64,000 nucleotides of DNA, from positions 69,085 to 133,084 of the forward strand of contig NZ_QGLF01000001.1 of NCBI RefSeq assembly GCF_003173055.1, read 5' to 3'. Both the position numbers and the translations under genes were made by a program. Below the pieces are notes generated by a model, which did not search any database, was not told the DNA's origin, and was given only the letters and a program-made list of their open reading frames with translations. Source of the stretch: Zavarzinia compransoris. GTDB taxonomy: Bacteria > Pseudomonadota > Alphaproteobacteria > Zavarziniales > Zavarziniaceae. Positions 43,897-55,385 of this stretch are shown here, in pieces; the first letter of the stretch is position 1; every line of letters starts with the position of its first letter.

Positions 43897-44408
43897 CAGG
43901 CCTTGGGCTTGCGGTCCTTGGCGAAGGTGATGCGGTCGATGATCGCCATCAGCAGGGTGGAAACCACCAGCGTCATGTGGATGCCGATCAGCCAGCCGAG
44001 TTCGGCCGAGGAATATTTGCCGACGCTGACGAAAGCCTTCAGCAGCTGGATCGAGGAAATGGCGACGATCGAGGCGCCCAGCTTGATCTTCAAGGTGCCG
44101 GGATCGAGCTTGCCGAACAGCGGCGGCGTGTCGCTGTTCTCTTTGATGTCGATCTTCGAGACGAAATTCTCGTAGGAACTGATCACCACCATGGTGACGA
44201 GGCCGGCGACCAGCACGAGGTCGATCAGGGCCAGGGTTTCGAGCACGATGGCTGAATCGTCCGCTGCCCCCAGCGTGCCCACCAGATGGAAGAAATCGGC
44301 ATAGAACTGATAGATCAGCACCAGCAGCATGGCTGCCAGCCCCAGATACATCGGCACCAGCAGCCAGCGGCTGGCCAGAATGGTCTGTTCGATCAAGCGT
44401 TCAAGCAT
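43896..44408 (-). CDS. YqhA/UPF0114 family membrane protein
   Basis: 170 residues with four membrane helices. The N-terminus MLERLIEQTILASRWLLVPMYLGL, the middle DLVLVAGLVTMVVISSYENFVSKID and the later KIKLGASIVAISSIQLLKAFV are hallmarks of the YqhA family. Function is not established; it is an inner-membrane protein. Start at ATG 44408. Confidence 0.88.
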   Translation of the reverse strand: MLERLIEQTILASRWLLVPMYLGLAAMLLVLIYQFYADFFHLVGTLGAADDSAIVLETLALIDLVLVAGLVTMVVISSYENFVSKIDIKENSDTPPLFGKLDPGTLKIKLGASIVAISSIQLLKAFVSVGKYSSAELGWLIGIHMTLVVSTLLMAIIDRITFAKDRKPKA

Positions 44409-44488
44409 TGGCAATCCCTAAGACGTTCGGGCGCAACCTGGGGACCGTGCGGCTTCAGGTCAAGGGGGCGGTTGCGAATTCCCCTGCG

Positions 44489-45808
44489 TCAGAGAGTCTG
44501 CATCGGATCGTCCGTATCGTCGACGTCATAGCCGTCCGCGCCGCGCTCGCCGGCCCTGCGGGCATTGGGATCGACGATCGACAGCACGATGGCCAGGGCC
44601 AGCAGGCCGGTGCCGATGAAATAGGGCAGGGCGGGATCGAGCCGATAGGCCGGCATGGCGATGAAGGGCATGATCAGGAAGCCGAAGGCATTGGTCGCAT
44701 TGCTGAGGCCGGCGACCGCGCCCTGTTCGTGCCGGCGCACGACCAGGGACCCGACGGCGGCATTGCCCGGCCGCGCTAGGCCCTGCCCGAGGCCGACCAT
44801 GGTCAGCGCGAAGACCAGCGGCCCGATCTGATGGGCCAGCCCGAGCGCCAGGAAGGCGACGGCGGTAATGCCGAGGCCGGTCCGCTCCAGCGTGGGCGCG
44901 GTCATGCGGAAGCGGTGGACGATGACCAATTGCCCGAACAGGGCGGCCAGCGAGGCCGCCATCAGGCCGATGCCGGCATATTGCGCGGCATGGTCGAGGG
45001 GCAGGCTCAGCCGGTCCATCATGTAGAAGGCGACGGTCTGGATCATGATCGCCTGGGCGGACGAGATCAGCCCGCCGTTGACGAGGTTGAGGGTGATCCG
45101 CCGATCGAACAGGCCGAGCTTCACCTTGCGCGCCGTCGGCACCGGGCGCTCGCGCTCGGGCAGATAGGCCCAGATCAGAAGGGCGCTGAGCAGGCCGAGC
45201 AGCACGGTGAAATAGAACGGCACCAGGATGCCGAGGATGACCAGGCTGGCGGAAACGCCGGGGCCGATGGTGGCGCCCAGGCCATAGGCGGCGCCGATGG
45301 TGGCGGTCGCCCTGGTCCGCTCGTCGCGCGAGGTGCGGTCGGCGACATAGGCCTGGGACGACGGCCCGGCGGCCGAGACGATCAGGCCGTAGAGCGAGCG
45401 GGTGACGATCAGCAGCGGAAAGGCGACGGCGAGGGGAAGCAGCTTCGCCTGCGCCGCTTCCAGCGTCAGGGTGAACAGCAGCATGGACAGGCTGAAGCCG
45501 AACAGCCCGATCAGCACCGAAACCTTCCGCCCCAGGCGGTCGGAGCGCCGGCCCCACCACGGCGTGGTCAGCACCCAGAACAGCGAGGACAGCACGAAGA
45601 TGCTGCCCACCTGAAGTTCCGACAGGCCGAGGTCGCGGGCGATGGGCGGCAGGATGGCATAGACGACGGACTGGCTGAAGCCCGTGCACATCAAGCCGAT
45701 GGTGAGAACGAGAAAGGCCCGGCGCCGTTCGCGCGGGTCCATGGGCAAGGTCGCCCGGTTGTCATCCGCCGCCGTCTTGCGGGCGGCTTCCTGCCCTTGG
45801 TCTTGCAT
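44489..45808 (-). CDS. Major facilitator superfamily transporter (DHA1-like)
   Basis: 439 residues with 12 predicted helices. The A-motif after helix 2 is GRRSDRLGRKVSVLIG, and GAAYGLGATIGPGVSASLV is the antiporter C-motif-like helix 5, pointing to drug:H+ antiport. The C-terminus is acidic (YDVDDTDDPMQ). It is probably an efflux pump; substrate unknown. No regulator gene is adjacent. Confidence 0.87.
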   Translation of the reverse strand: MQDQGQEAARKTAADDNRATLPMDPRERRRAFLVLTIGLMCTGFSQSVVYAILPPIARDLGLSELQVGSIFVLSSLFWVLTTPWWGRRSDRLGRKVSVLIGLFGFSLSMLLFTLTLEAAQAKLLPLAVAFPLLIVTRSLYGLIVSAAGPSSQAYVADRTSRDERTRATATIGAAYGLGATIGPGVSASLVILGILVPFYFTVLLGLLSALLIWAYLPERERPVPTARKVKLGLFDRRITLNLVNGGLISSAQAIMIQTVAFYMMDRLSLPLDHAAQYAGIGLMAASLAALFGQLVIVHRFRMTAPTLERTGLGITAVAFLALGLAHQIGPLVFALTMVGLGQGLARPGNAAVGSLVVRRHEQGAVAGLSNATNAFGFLIMPFIAMPAYRLDPALPYFIGTGLLALAIVLSIVDPNARRAGERGADGYDVDDTDDPMQTL

Positions 45809-45911
45809 GTGCTCTCGTCTCTCCCCGCCCGATTATGGGCGAAGCGGGACGAGTCGTCACCAGGGGCGGCAGCCGGCGGCCGTCATGGACGGCCGCCGGC
45901 GCCTGCATGGC

Positions 45912-46925
45912 TTACTTCCAGCCGGCGCGGTCGAGCAGCTGCACGGCCGCGGCATTGTTCCGGCCAAGCTCGACGATCGGCAGCGTGTCGCGCTTGAACG
46001 GGCCGAAGGATTGCACGACCGAGGACGGGGCGACGTCCGCGAGGATCGGGAACTCGTTGTTCGCCTCGGCGAAGATCGCCTGGGCGTGCGGGCTGGCCAG
46101 ATATTCGAGGAACTTGATCGCCGCGTCCTTGTTCGGCGCATTCTTCACCACGCCGGCGCCCGAGACGTTGACATGGGTGCCGTTGCCTTGCTGGTCGGGG
46201 AAGAACAGGGCGACCTTGGCCACCACGTCCTGGTCGGCCTTCTTGTCCGAGCCGACGAGGCGGGCGAAGTAATAGTGGTTGACGATGGCGACATCGGCAT
46301 CGCCGGCGGCGACCGCCTTGATCTGGTCGGTATCGCCGCCCTTGGGGTCGCGGGCGAAATTGGCGACCAGGCCCTTGGCCCAGGCTTCGGTCTTCTCGAC
46401 ACCCCAATGGGCGACCAGGGCGGCGGTCATCGACTGGACGTATTCATTGTTCGACGAGCGCGACAGGACGCGGCCCTTCCACGCCGGGGTGGCCAGGGCT
46501 TCATAGGTCGACAGTTCTTCCGGCTTCACCTTTTCCTTGCTGTAGACAAGGACGCGGGCGCGGGTGGCGAAGGCGTACCAGAGGCCGGTCGGCTCGTGGA
46601 ACTGATCGGGCACCGATTTTTCGAGGGCGGGCGAGGTCACTGGCTGGAACAGGCCCGCGTCCTGGGCGCGCCACAGATTGGCGGCATCGGTGGTGATGAA
46701 GATGTCGGCCGGGCTGTTGGCGCCTTCGAGCTTGATGCGCTCGATCAGTTCGGGCGCCTTGCCCTGGATCAGGTTGACCGTGATGCCGGTCTCTTCCTTG
46801 AACTTGCCGAACAGGATCTCGTCGGACGGATAGTGCCGGGAGGAATAGATGTTCAGTTCCTGGGCCTGTGCCCCGGTGGCGGCAAGGCCGAGCCCCAGGG
46901 CGAAGGTGGCGAGAAGACGGCGCAT
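45912..46925 (-). CDS. Periplasmic iron(III)-binding protein (FbpA/FutA-like), orphan
   Basis: 337 residues, signal peptide MRRLLATFALGLGLAATGAQAQ. The mature protein starts ELNIYSSRHYPSD and has VNHYYFARLVG, where the paired tyrosines are the iron ligands of the FbpA/FutA family. It delivers Fe3+ to an ABC permease, but no permease or ATPase gene is next to it. It is divergent from an AcoR-like activator at 47132. A -35/-10 pair and three GCAAT repeats lie just upstream, so regulated expression is likely. Confidence 0.87.
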   Translation of the reverse strand: MRRLLATFALGLGLAATGAQAQELNIYSSRHYPSDEILFGKFKEETGITVNLIQGKAPELIERIKLEGANSPADIFITTDAANLWRAQDAGLFQPVTSPALEKSVPDQFHEPTGLWYAFATRARVLVYSKEKVKPEELSTYEALATPAWKGRVLSRSSNNEYVQSMTAALVAHWGVEKTEAWAKGLVANFARDPKGGDTDQIKAVAAGDADVAIVNHYYFARLVGSDKKADQDVVAKVALFFPDQQGNGTHVNVSGAGVVKNAPNKDAAIKFLEYLASPHAQAIFAEANNEFPILADVAPSSVVQSFGPFKRDTLPIVELGRNNAAAVQLLDRAGWK

Positions 46926-46951
46926 GGGTTCCCCCCTTGTTGACGATCCGT

Positions 46952-47005
46952 GCAATTGGTTCGCAATTGCGTCCGCAATATGGTTGCCGCCAGCGGCGAA
47001 TTCAA
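46952..47005 (-). promoter_or_regulatory. Candidate promoter and phased GCAATTG repeats of the iron-binding protein gene
   Basis: On the minus strand TTGAAT (47000-47005) and CATATT (46977-46982) are 17 bases apart, a fair sigma-70 pair. GCAATTG at 46952 and 46963 and GCAAT at 46975 (plus-strand starts) are spaced 11-12 bases, downstream of the -10, where a repressor would block transcription. Confidence 0.4.
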
Positions 47006-47131
47006 CCCCTGTCGCCTGATCCGCCTATTCTCGTCCTTTAGTGTTGTTTGCAGGCCAGGGCCGATCCGGGCACGATGCCGGGGGAAGGAAACGACGGGAG
47101 GACGGCGGCCGGGCAACCGGCACGACAACCC

Positions 47132-48997
<1,866 letters not shown>

Positions 48998-49085
48998 GCC
49001 GTCCCCGCAGGCGGGGCGACGGGGCTTGCCACCGGCCCTTGCGGGTTGCTAGGTTCCCGGCCTGATTTTCCGGGAAAACAGAGAT

Positions 49086-49373
49086 ATGTCGGTCGATCCC
49101 GCTACCGTGAAGAAGATCGCGCGCCTGGCGCGCATTCGTGTCGACGAGGCCGAACTGCCGGCGCTTGCCGATGAAGTGAACGGCATCCTGCATTTCGTCG
49201 AGCAGCTCCAGGCCGTCGACGTCGCGGGCGTGGAGCCCCTGGCCTCGGTCGTGCACCGCTCGCTGCCGCTTCGCGACGACGTCATCACCGACGGCGGCGA
49301 CGCGGAACGGGTGTTGGCCAATGCGCCGAACCGGATCGACAGCTTCTTTACCGTGCCGAAGGTGGTGGAGTGA
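49086..49373 (+). CDS. gatC: Asp/Glu-tRNA amidotransferase subunit C
   Basis: 95 residues. [27 protein letters not shown] and [25 protein letters not shown] are the standard GatC helices and the belt peptide wrapping GatA. First gene of gatCAB; the TGA shares a base with the gatA ATG. Confidence 0.95.
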   Translation: MSVDPATVKKIARLARIRVDEAELPALADEVNGILHFVEQLQAVDVAGVEPLASVVHRSLPLRDDVITDGGDAERVLANAPNRIDSFFTVPKVVE

Positions 49374-50851
49374 TGGCGTCGGACCTGACCAAACTCGGCA
49401 TCGCCGAAGCCAGGGCCGGCCTTGCCGCCCGGGAATTCTCCGCGGTCGAACTGACCACGGCCTTCATCGGCGCGATCGAGGCCGCGCGCGGCCTGAACGC
49501 CTATATCACCGAAACCCCCGACCTCGCCCTCGAACAGGCGGCGCGCTCGGATGCGCGGATCGCCGCCGGCACGGCCGGCCCCCTGGAAGGCCTGCCTATC
49601 GGCGTCAAGGACCTGTTCTGCACCAAGGGCGTGCTGACGACCGCCGCCAGCCATATTCTCGACGGTTTCACGCCGACCTATGAATCGACCGTGACCGCCA
49701 ATCTCTGGCGCGATGGGGCGGTGCTGCTCGGCAAGCTGAACATGGACGAATTCGCCATGGGCGGCTCGAACGAGAATTCCTACTACGGCCCGGTGGTGAA
49801 TCCCTGGCGGCGCGACGGCGATAGCGCGGCGCTGGTCCCCGGCGGCTCGTCCGGCGGTTCGGCGGCGGCGGTCGCGGCGGATCTCTGCGTGGCCGCGACC
49901 GGCACCGACACCGGCGGCTCGATCCGCCAGCCGGCCAGCTTCACCGGCACCGTGGGCATCAAGCCGACCTATGGCCGCTGCTCGCGCTTCGGCATCGTCG
50001 CCTTCGCCTCGTCGCTGGAACAGGCCGGGCCGATGACGAAATCGGTCCGCGACGCCGCCATCCTGCTCGGCTCCATGGCCGGCCACGACCCCCATGATTC
50101 GACCAGCGTGCCGCTGCCCGTGCCCGATTACGCGGCCGCGCTGACCGGCGACCTGCGCGGCAGGAAGATCGGCATTCCGAAGGAATACCGGATCGACGGC
50201 CTGTCGCCCGAGATCGCGGCATGGTGGGAGCGGGGCACCGCCTGGGCCCGCGATGCCGGCGCCGAGATCGTGGAGATTTCGCTGCCCCACGCGCAATATG
50301 CGCTGCCCGCCTATTATATCGTGGCGCCGGCGGAAGCCTCGTCGAACCTCGCGCGTTACGACGGGGTCCGCTTCGGCTTGCGCGTGCCGGGCAAGGACCT
50401 GACGGAAATGTACGAGAACACGCGGGGCGAGGGCTTCGGCAAGGAAGTGCGCCGCCGCATTCTCATCGGCACCTATGTGCTCTCCGCCGGTTACTACGAC
50501 GCCTATTACACCCGGGCGCAGAAGCTGCGCCGCCTGATCGCCGGCGATTTCGAGCGGGCGTTCGAGACCGTGGACGCCGTGCTGGCGCCGACCGCGCCCT
50601 CGGCCGCCTATGCCGGCGGCGAGAAGGCCGATCCCATCGCCATGTATCTGGGCGACGTCTTCACGGTGACGGCCAACCTGGCCGGCCTGCCGGCCATGTC
50701 GGTCCCGGCGGGCCTGTCGTCGGAGGGCCTGCCGCTGGGCCTCCAGGTCATCGGCCGCCCCTTCGACGAGGCGGGCGTGCTCAATGTCGGTTACGCGCTG
50801 GAACGGGCGGCGGGCTTCTCGGCCAAGCCCGCGGCGTGGTGGAGGGGCTGA
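49373..50851 (+). CDS. gatA: Asp/Glu-tRNA amidotransferase subunit A (amidase)
   Basis: 492 residues, start at ATG 49373 (a GTG one codon earlier is possible). The amidase-signature core is complete: Lys in [28 protein letters not shown], and the nucleophile Ser in [16 protein letters not shown]. It releases ammonia from glutamine for tRNA-bound Glu/Asp. Its presence implies Gln-tRNA or Asn-tRNA is made by the indirect pathway in this organism. Confidence 0.97.
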   Translation: MASDLTKLGIAEARAGLAAREFSAVELTTAFIGAIEAARGLNAYITETPDLALEQAARSDARIAAGTAGPLEGLPIGVKDLFCTKGVLTTAASHILDGFTPTYESTVTANLWRDGAVLLGKLNMDEFAMGGSNENSYYGPVVNPWRRDGDSAALVPGGSSGGSAAAVAADLCVAATGTDTGGSIRQPASFTGTVGIKPTYGRCSRFGIVAFASSLEQAGPMTKSVRDAAILLGSMAGHDPHDSTSVPLPVPDYAAALTGDLRGRKIGIPKEYRIDGLSPEIAAWWERGTAWARDAGAEIVEISLPHAQYALPAYYIVAPAEASSNLARYDGVRFGLRVPGKDLTEMYENTRGEGFGKEVRRRILIGTYVLSAGYYDAYYTRAQKLRRLIAGDFERAFETVDAVLAPTAPSAAYAGGEKADPIAMYLGDVFTVTANLAGLPAMSVPAGLSSEGLPLGLQVIGRPFDEAGVLNVGYALERAAGFSAKPAAWWRG

Positions 50852-50855
50852 TCCC

Positions 50856-52310
50856 ATGTCGAACCTCATTCAGGGCGCCACGGGCGCGTGGGAAATCGTT
50901 ATCGGCCTGGAAGTCCATGCCCAGGTCTCGTCCAACGCCAAGCTGTTCTCCGGCGCCGCCACCGCCTTCGGGGCCGAGCCGAACACACAGGTCTCGACCG
51001 TCGATGCCGGCTTTCCCGGCATGCTGCCGGTGATCAACCGCTATTGCGTCGAGCAGGCGGTGAAGACCGGGCTCGGCCTGAAGGCGAAGATCAACCTGAC
51101 CTCGGTCTTCGACCGGAAGAATTATTTCTACGCCGACCTGCCGAACGGCTATCAGATCTCGCAGTACAAGGACCCGATCGTGGGCGAGGGGCGTCTGCTG
51201 CTCGACATGCCCGACGGCTCCACCCGCGAGATCGGCATCACCCGCCTGCACCTCGAACAGGATGCGGGCAAGTCGATGCACGACCAGCACCCGAACCTGA
51301 CCTTCGTCGACCTGAACCGGGCCGGCGTCGCGCTGATGGAAATCGTCTCGGAACCGGATCTCCGCTCGGCGGAGGAGGCGGCGCTCTACCTCACCAAGCT
51401 GCGCACCGTGCTGCGTTACCTCGGCACCTGCGACGGCAACATGGAGGAAGGCTCCATGCGCGCCGACGTCAACGTCTCGGTGCGGAAGCCCGGCCAGCCC
51501 TTCGGCACGCGCTGCGAGATCAAGAACGTCAACTCGATCCGCTTCGTGCGCGCGGCGGTCGAATACGAGGCCCGGCGCCAGATCGACATCATCGAGGACG
51601 GCGGCGTGATCCATCAGGAAACCCGCCTGTTCGACAGCGGCAAGGGCGTGACCCGGTCCATGCGCTCGAAGGAAGACGCGCATGACTACCGCTATTTCCC
51701 CGATCCCGACCTCCTGCCCCTGGTGCTCGATGCCGCCTGGGTCGAGGGCCTGAAGGCCGGCCTGCCTGAACTCCCCGACGAGAAGAAGGCCCGCCTCGTC
51801 GCCGACTACGGCATCAAGCCCTATGACGCCGGCGTGCTCGTCGCCGAGCGGGAACCCGCCGACTTCTTCGAGGCGGTGGCCAGGGGCCGCGACTCCCGGC
51901 TGGCGGCGAGCTGGATCATGGGCGACTACTTCGCCATGCTGAACCGCCTGGGCAAGTCGGTGACCGACAGCCCGGTCTCGGCGCAGGCGCTGGGCGAATT
52001 GATCGACCTGATCGCCGACGACACGATCTCGGGCCGGATCGCCAAGGAAGTGTTCGAGGCCATGGTCGAGACCGGCAAGGCGCCGGCCGCCATCGTCGAG
52101 GAAAAGGGCCTGCGCCAGGTCACCGATACCGGCGCGATCGAGACCGCGATCGACGAAGTCCTGGCCCGGAACCAGGACAAGGTCGCCGAATACCGCTCCG
52201 GCAAGGACAAGCTGTTCGGCTTCTTCGTCGGCCAGGTGATGAAGGCGACGCAGGGGAAGGCCAACCCTGCGGCGGTGAACGACATCCTGAAGGCGAAACT
52301 TCAGGGCTGA
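50856..52310 (+). CDS. gatB: Asp/Glu-tRNA amidotransferase subunit B
   Basis: 484 residues; start at 50856 after GGAGGGG. Hallmarks are [36 protein letters not shown], the kinase-site motif [12 protein letters not shown] and [11 protein letters not shown]; the C-terminal tRNA-binding tail ends [13 protein letters not shown]. It activates the misacylated amino acid and carries out transamidation with GatCA. Complete gatCAB operon. Confidence 0.97.
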   Translation: MSNLIQGATGAWEIVIGLEVHAQVSSNAKLFSGAATAFGAEPNTQVSTVDAGFPGMLPVINRYCVEQAVKTGLGLKAKINLTSVFDRKNYFYADLPNGYQISQYKDPIVGEGRLLLDMPDGSTREIGITRLHLEQDAGKSMHDQHPNLTFVDLNRAGVALMEIVSEPDLRSAEEAALYLTKLRTVLRYLGTCDGNMEEGSMRADVNVSVRKPGQPFGTRCEIKNVNSIRFVRAAVEYEARRQIDIIEDGGVIHQETRLFDSGKGVTRSMRSKEDAHDYRYFPDPDLLPLVLDAAWVEGLKAGLPELPDEKKARLVADYGIKPYDAGVLVAEREPADFFEAVARGRDSRLAASWIMGDYFAMLNRLGKSVTDSPVSAQALGELIDLIADDTISGRIAKEVFEAMVETGKAPAAIVEEKGLRQVTDTGAIETAIDEVLARNQDKVAEYRSGKDKLFGFFVGQVMKATQGKANPAAVNDILKAKLQG

Positions 52311-52327
52311 GACGGCGCGGGGCGGCG

Positions 52328-52825
52328 ATGGACTACCGCGAGGCCGTGCCGGCCGATGACGACGCCATCGCCGCGCTGACCACGGCCGCCTTCGGCCAGC
52401 CCGAAGAGGCGGAACTGGTGGCGGCGCTGGCCCGCGACGGCGATGTGGAACTGTCGCTGGTCGCGGTCGAGGGCGAGACGGTCGTCGGGCATATCCTTTA
52501 TTCCGATCTCGGCGTCGTCGTCGACGGGCGGCCGGTGCGGGCGGTGGCCCTGGCCCCGGTTTCCGTCGTGCCGGGGCGGCAGGGCCGGGGCATCGGCGCG
52601 GCCCTCGTCCGGGCGTCGCTCGGGCTGCTGCGGGACCGGGGCATCGAGGCGGTGGTGGTGCTCGGCCATGCCCGCTACTATCCGCGCTTCGGCTTTTCCG
52701 CCGCGCTGGCGGCAAAGCTGGAGGCACCCTTCGCCGGCGACGCCTTCATGGCCCTGGAATTGAGGCCGGGGGCCCTGGCCGGCCATGTCGGCGCGGTCCA
52801 TTACGCCCGCGCTTTCGGGCTTTGA
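52328..52825 (+). CDS. GNAT acetyltransferase, YhbS-like
   Basis: 165 residues. The acetyl-CoA loop is VSVVPGRQGRGIGAALVRASL, and VVLGHARYYPRFGFSAA is the typical YhbS C-terminal strand. It follows gatB by 17 bases and may be read through from it. Substrate unknown. Confidence 0.87.
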   Translation: MDYREAVPADDDAIAALTTAAFGQPEEAELVAALARDGDVELSLVAVEGETVVGHILYSDLGVVVDGRPVRAVALAPVSVVPGRQGRGIGAALVRASLGLLRDRGIEAVVVLGHARYYPRFGFSAALAAKLEAPFAGDAFMALELRPGALAGHVGAVHYARAFGL

Positions 52826-53000
52826 AATTTTTGCACTTGTTGATCCGGGCATGGTGGCCCACATTAGCGGCGTTCACGTTTCGACGTTTGGCGACCGCGC
52901 TCCTTCGTTTGACAGCGACGCGCCTCCCTCTCCGACATTGGAATCTGTTCCGTTCTGCGAACCCGCAGGATGACCATGCTTGATTGAAAGACTATCTCCT

Positions 53001-53207
53001 ATGACGACCGGCACCGTGAAGTGGTTCAATGCCACCAAGGGCTTTGGCTTTATCGTTCCTGAAAACGGCGGCGCCGACGTGTTCGTGCACGTCTCGGCGG
53101 TTGAACGCTCCACCCTCGGCACGCTGGTCGAAGGACAGCGGGTCAGCTTCGACCTCGAAAAGGGTCGCCAGGGCAAGGTTTCGGCGGTCAATCTCCAGGC
53201 CGCCTGA
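53001..53207 (+). CDS. cspA: Cold-shock protein
   Basis: 68 residues, a single cold-shock domain. [22 protein letters not shown] holds RNP1 (KGFGFI) and [10 protein letters not shown] holds RNP2. It binds single-stranded RNA/DNA as a chaperone. The start is the ATG at 53001. The 175 bases upstream (52826-53000) hold no gene, are relatively AT-rich at 52826-52845 and fit the long structured leader typical of cold-shock mRNAs. A strong terminator follows. Confidence 0.95.
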   Translation: MTTGTVKWFNATKGFGFIVPENGGADVFVHVSAVERSTLGTLVEGQRVSFDLEKGRQGKVSAVNLQAA

Positions 53208-53214
53208 CGACAGG

Positions 53215-53245
53215 GCCCCGCGGCAGCGATGCCGCGGGGCTTTTT
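53215..53245 (+). terminator. Rho-independent terminator of the cold-shock gene
   Basis: Eleven-base perfect stem GCCCCGCGGCA / TGCCGCGGGGC with a GCGA (GNRA) loop, followed by TTTTT. Confidence 0.93.
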
Positions 53246-53321
53246 CTATCTGCCCTGCGCCCAGCGCATTCGTGCAGGAGCGGCTTAGCCGCTATCGTCA
53301 CCCGACCACGGGGAGGTGACG

Positions 53322-54011
53322 ATGATCGAACTCTACTACTGGCCGACGCCGAACGGCTGGAAGATCACCATCATGCTGGAGGAGACGGGGCTTCCCTATG
53401 CGGTGAAGCCGGTCAACATCGGCCGGGGCGAGCAGTTCCAGCCATCCTTCCTGGCGATTTCGCCGAACAACCGCATGCCCGCGATCGTCGATACCGCGCC
53501 GAACGACGGCGGCGCGCCGGTTTCCGTCTTCGAATCGGGCGCTATTCTCCAATATCTCGGCCGCAAGACCGGGCAGTTCTATCCGGCGGATGAACGGGCC
53601 CGGGTCGAGGTCGAGCAATGGCTGTTCTGGCAGATGGGCGGCCTCGGCCCCATGGCCGGCCAGGCCCATCATTTCCGCCAATATGCCCCGGAAAAGATCG
53701 ACTATGGCATCAACCGCTATACCAACGAGGTCAACCGCCTCTACGGCGTGATGAACAAGCGCCTGGCCGACCGGGATTTCCTGGCGGGCGATTATTCGAT
53801 CGCCGACATGGCGGCCTGGCCCTGGGTCGTGCCCTACAAGAACCAGGGCCAGGACCTGAATGATTTCCCCAACCTCAAGCGCTGGTTCGAGGCGATCGAA
53901 GCCCGCCCGGCGGTGCAGAAGGGCTTCGCCGTCGGCAAGGAGTTGCGCCGCAACCTGAACGACGACGAGGAAGCGAAGAAAGTCCTGTTCGGACAGAAGG
54001 CCCGCCCATGA
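53322..54011 (+). CDS. Glutathione S-transferase, YghU/YfcG-like (Nu class)
   Basis: 229 residues, ATG at 53322 after GGGGAGGTGA. The N-terminal thioredoxin-like domain starts IELYYWPTPNGWKITIMLEE with the catalytic Thr-Pro-Asn region of Nu-class enzymes. SPNNRMPAIVD and FESGAILQYLG bind glutathione; the helical domain has FLAGDYSIADMAAWPWV. Nu-class proteins act as disulfide-bond oxidoreductases on glutathione disulfide. It overlaps the acetyltransferase by four bases. Confidence 0.92.
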   Translation: MIELYYWPTPNGWKITIMLEETGLPYAVKPVNIGRGEQFQPSFLAISPNNRMPAIVDTAPNDGGAPVSVFESGAILQYLGRKTGQFYPADERARVEVEQWLFWQMGGLGPMAGQAHHFRQYAPEKIDYGINRYTNEVNRLYGVMNKRLADRDFLAGDYSIADMAAWPWVVPYKNQGQDLNDFPNLKRWFEAIEARPAVQKGFAVGKELRRNLNDDEEAKKVLFGQKARP

Positions 54012-54439
54012 GCGAGATGGTTTTCGAGGCGGTGACCGACGATGAGGTCCGCGCCCTTTTCCCGGTGATCAGCCAGCTTCGCCCGCAATTGAGCGGGCCG
54101 GACGACCTGCTGGAGCGCGCGACCCGCATGCGGGGCGACGGCTATCGCATCGTCTGGCGCGCCGGCGAGGACGGCACGCCGGTGGCCTTCGCCGGTTTCC
54201 GCATCTACGAGACGCTCTATGCCGGCCTCAAGCTCTATGTCGACGATCTCGTCACCACCGAGGCGCGGCGGGGCAAGGGCGACGGCACGGTGCTGATCGA
54301 CTGGCTGCTGCGCGAAGCCCGGGCCCGGGGCTGCCAGGAACTGGACCTCGATTCGGGCGTCCAGCGCTTTGCCGCCCACGGCTTTTATTTCGCCCGCGGC
54401 CTTCACATCGCCAGCTATCACTTCAAGCGTTCGGTCTGA
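54008..54439 (+). CDS. GNAT acetyltransferase
   Basis: 143 residues, start overlapping the GST stop (ATGA). KLYVDDLVTTEARRGKGDGTVLIDWLLREARARGCQELDLDSG is the acetyl-CoA-binding core; note RGKGDG, with Asp where most have Ile/Val. It is translationally coupled to the GST gene. Its 3' end overlaps the convergent DUF1295 gene by 17 bases. Substrate unknown. Confidence 0.87.
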   Translation: MSEMVFEAVTDDEVRALFPVISQLRPQLSGPDDLLERATRMRGDGYRIVWRAGEDGTPVAFAGFRIYETLYAGLKLYVDDLVTTEARRGKGDGTVLIDWLLREARARGCQELDLDSGVQRFAAHGFYFARGLHIASYHFKRSV

Positions 54440-55310
54440 TCCCCGGGCGGCGGGGCGGCAGCGGCACCAGGGCCGACACCCGCTGCCGATAGGCGGCATA
54501 GCCGGGCCGGCGCTCCAGGCTGCGCCGGTCCATCAGGGGGATGCTGGCCAGGGTGAACATGGCGGTCATCGCCGCGGCGCCGGGTACGAGCCAATACCAA
54601 TGGCCCGGGGCGGCGGCGAGGCCGAACAGCATCAAGCCCCACCAGAACCCCAGTTCGCCGAAATAATTGGGGTGGCGCGACCAGGCCCAGAGCCCCGACT
54701 GGATGAAGCCGCCGGGCCGGCGCCGGGCGGTGAAGGCGTGCAATTGCAGGTCGGCCACGGTCTCGATCGCGATGGCGCCCAGGGTCACGGCGACGGCGAT
54801 CCCGTCGAGCACGCCGAAGGGCCCGGTCCCATAGGCCATCACGGCATAGACGGGCAGGCAGCCGAGAAAGACCTGCAAGGTCGGGAACAGGTGAATGCCG
54901 AACAGATCGGCCAGGGCGGCGGCCTTGCCCGCGCGCCGGCGCACCAGGGCATAGCGCCAGTCCTCATGCCCGAGGCCGCCCCAATGGACGGCCCAATTCG
55001 CCGTCAGCCGGATCCCCCAGAGCCAGACCAGGCCGGTCACGACCCCCGCCCGCCAAGGCTCGGCCGTACCGCCCTGCACGAACCAGTGCAGCGCCAGCAG
55101 GGGCGGGATCACGCTCCAATAGGCGTCGTAGAAGCTCGAATTGCGGTAATGCCGGCTGAAGCCGAAGATCACGAGGGTGGCGGCGATATCGGCGGCCAGC
55201 GCGTCAAAAGGTGCCCGCAGCGGCACCGTGTAGAGGACGACGGCGCCTGCGGCCAACGCCGCCGCATAGGCGATGACGATCGCCCCGTTCTCGGCCCGGT
55301 TCCCCGCCAT
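54423..55310 (-). CDS. DUF1295 (steroid-5-alpha-reductase-like) membrane protein
   Basis: 295 residues with about eight helices. Start at 55310 after GGGAGGG. The family signature is FGFSRHYRNSSFYDAYWSV near the N-terminus and GLWAWSRHPNYFGELGFWWGLMLFG near the C-terminus, the NADPH-binding region in steroid reductases and isoprenylcysteine methyltransferases. It acts in the inner membrane on an unknown lipid. Followed in the same orientation upstream by the SDR gene, 75 bases away. Confidence 0.87.
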   Translation of the reverse strand: MAGNRAENGAIVIAYAAALAAGAVVLYTVPLRAPFDALAADIAATLVIFGFSRHYRNSSFYDAYWSVIPPLLALHWFVQGGTAEPWRAGVVTGLVWLWGIRLTANWAVHWGGLGHEDWRYALVRRRAGKAAALADLFGIHLFPTLQVFLGCLPVYAVMAYGTGPFGVLDGIAVAVTLGAIAIETVADLQLHAFTARRRPGGFIQSGLWAWSRHPNYFGELGFWWGLMLFGLAAAPGHWYWLVPGAAAMTAMFTLASIPLMDRRSLERRPGYAAYRQRVSALVPLPPRRPGIRPNA

Positions 55311-55385
55311 CCGCGTGCCCTCCCGTGGTTCGGCGATCATCATGGCGATCGCCACCCGCGGGGGACACGGCCGGATGGACTAGGC

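Noticed and set aside
52910-52915. TTGACA as -35 box for the cold-shock gene
   Set aside because: No acceptable -10 element follows at 16-18 bases; the promoter was not assigned.
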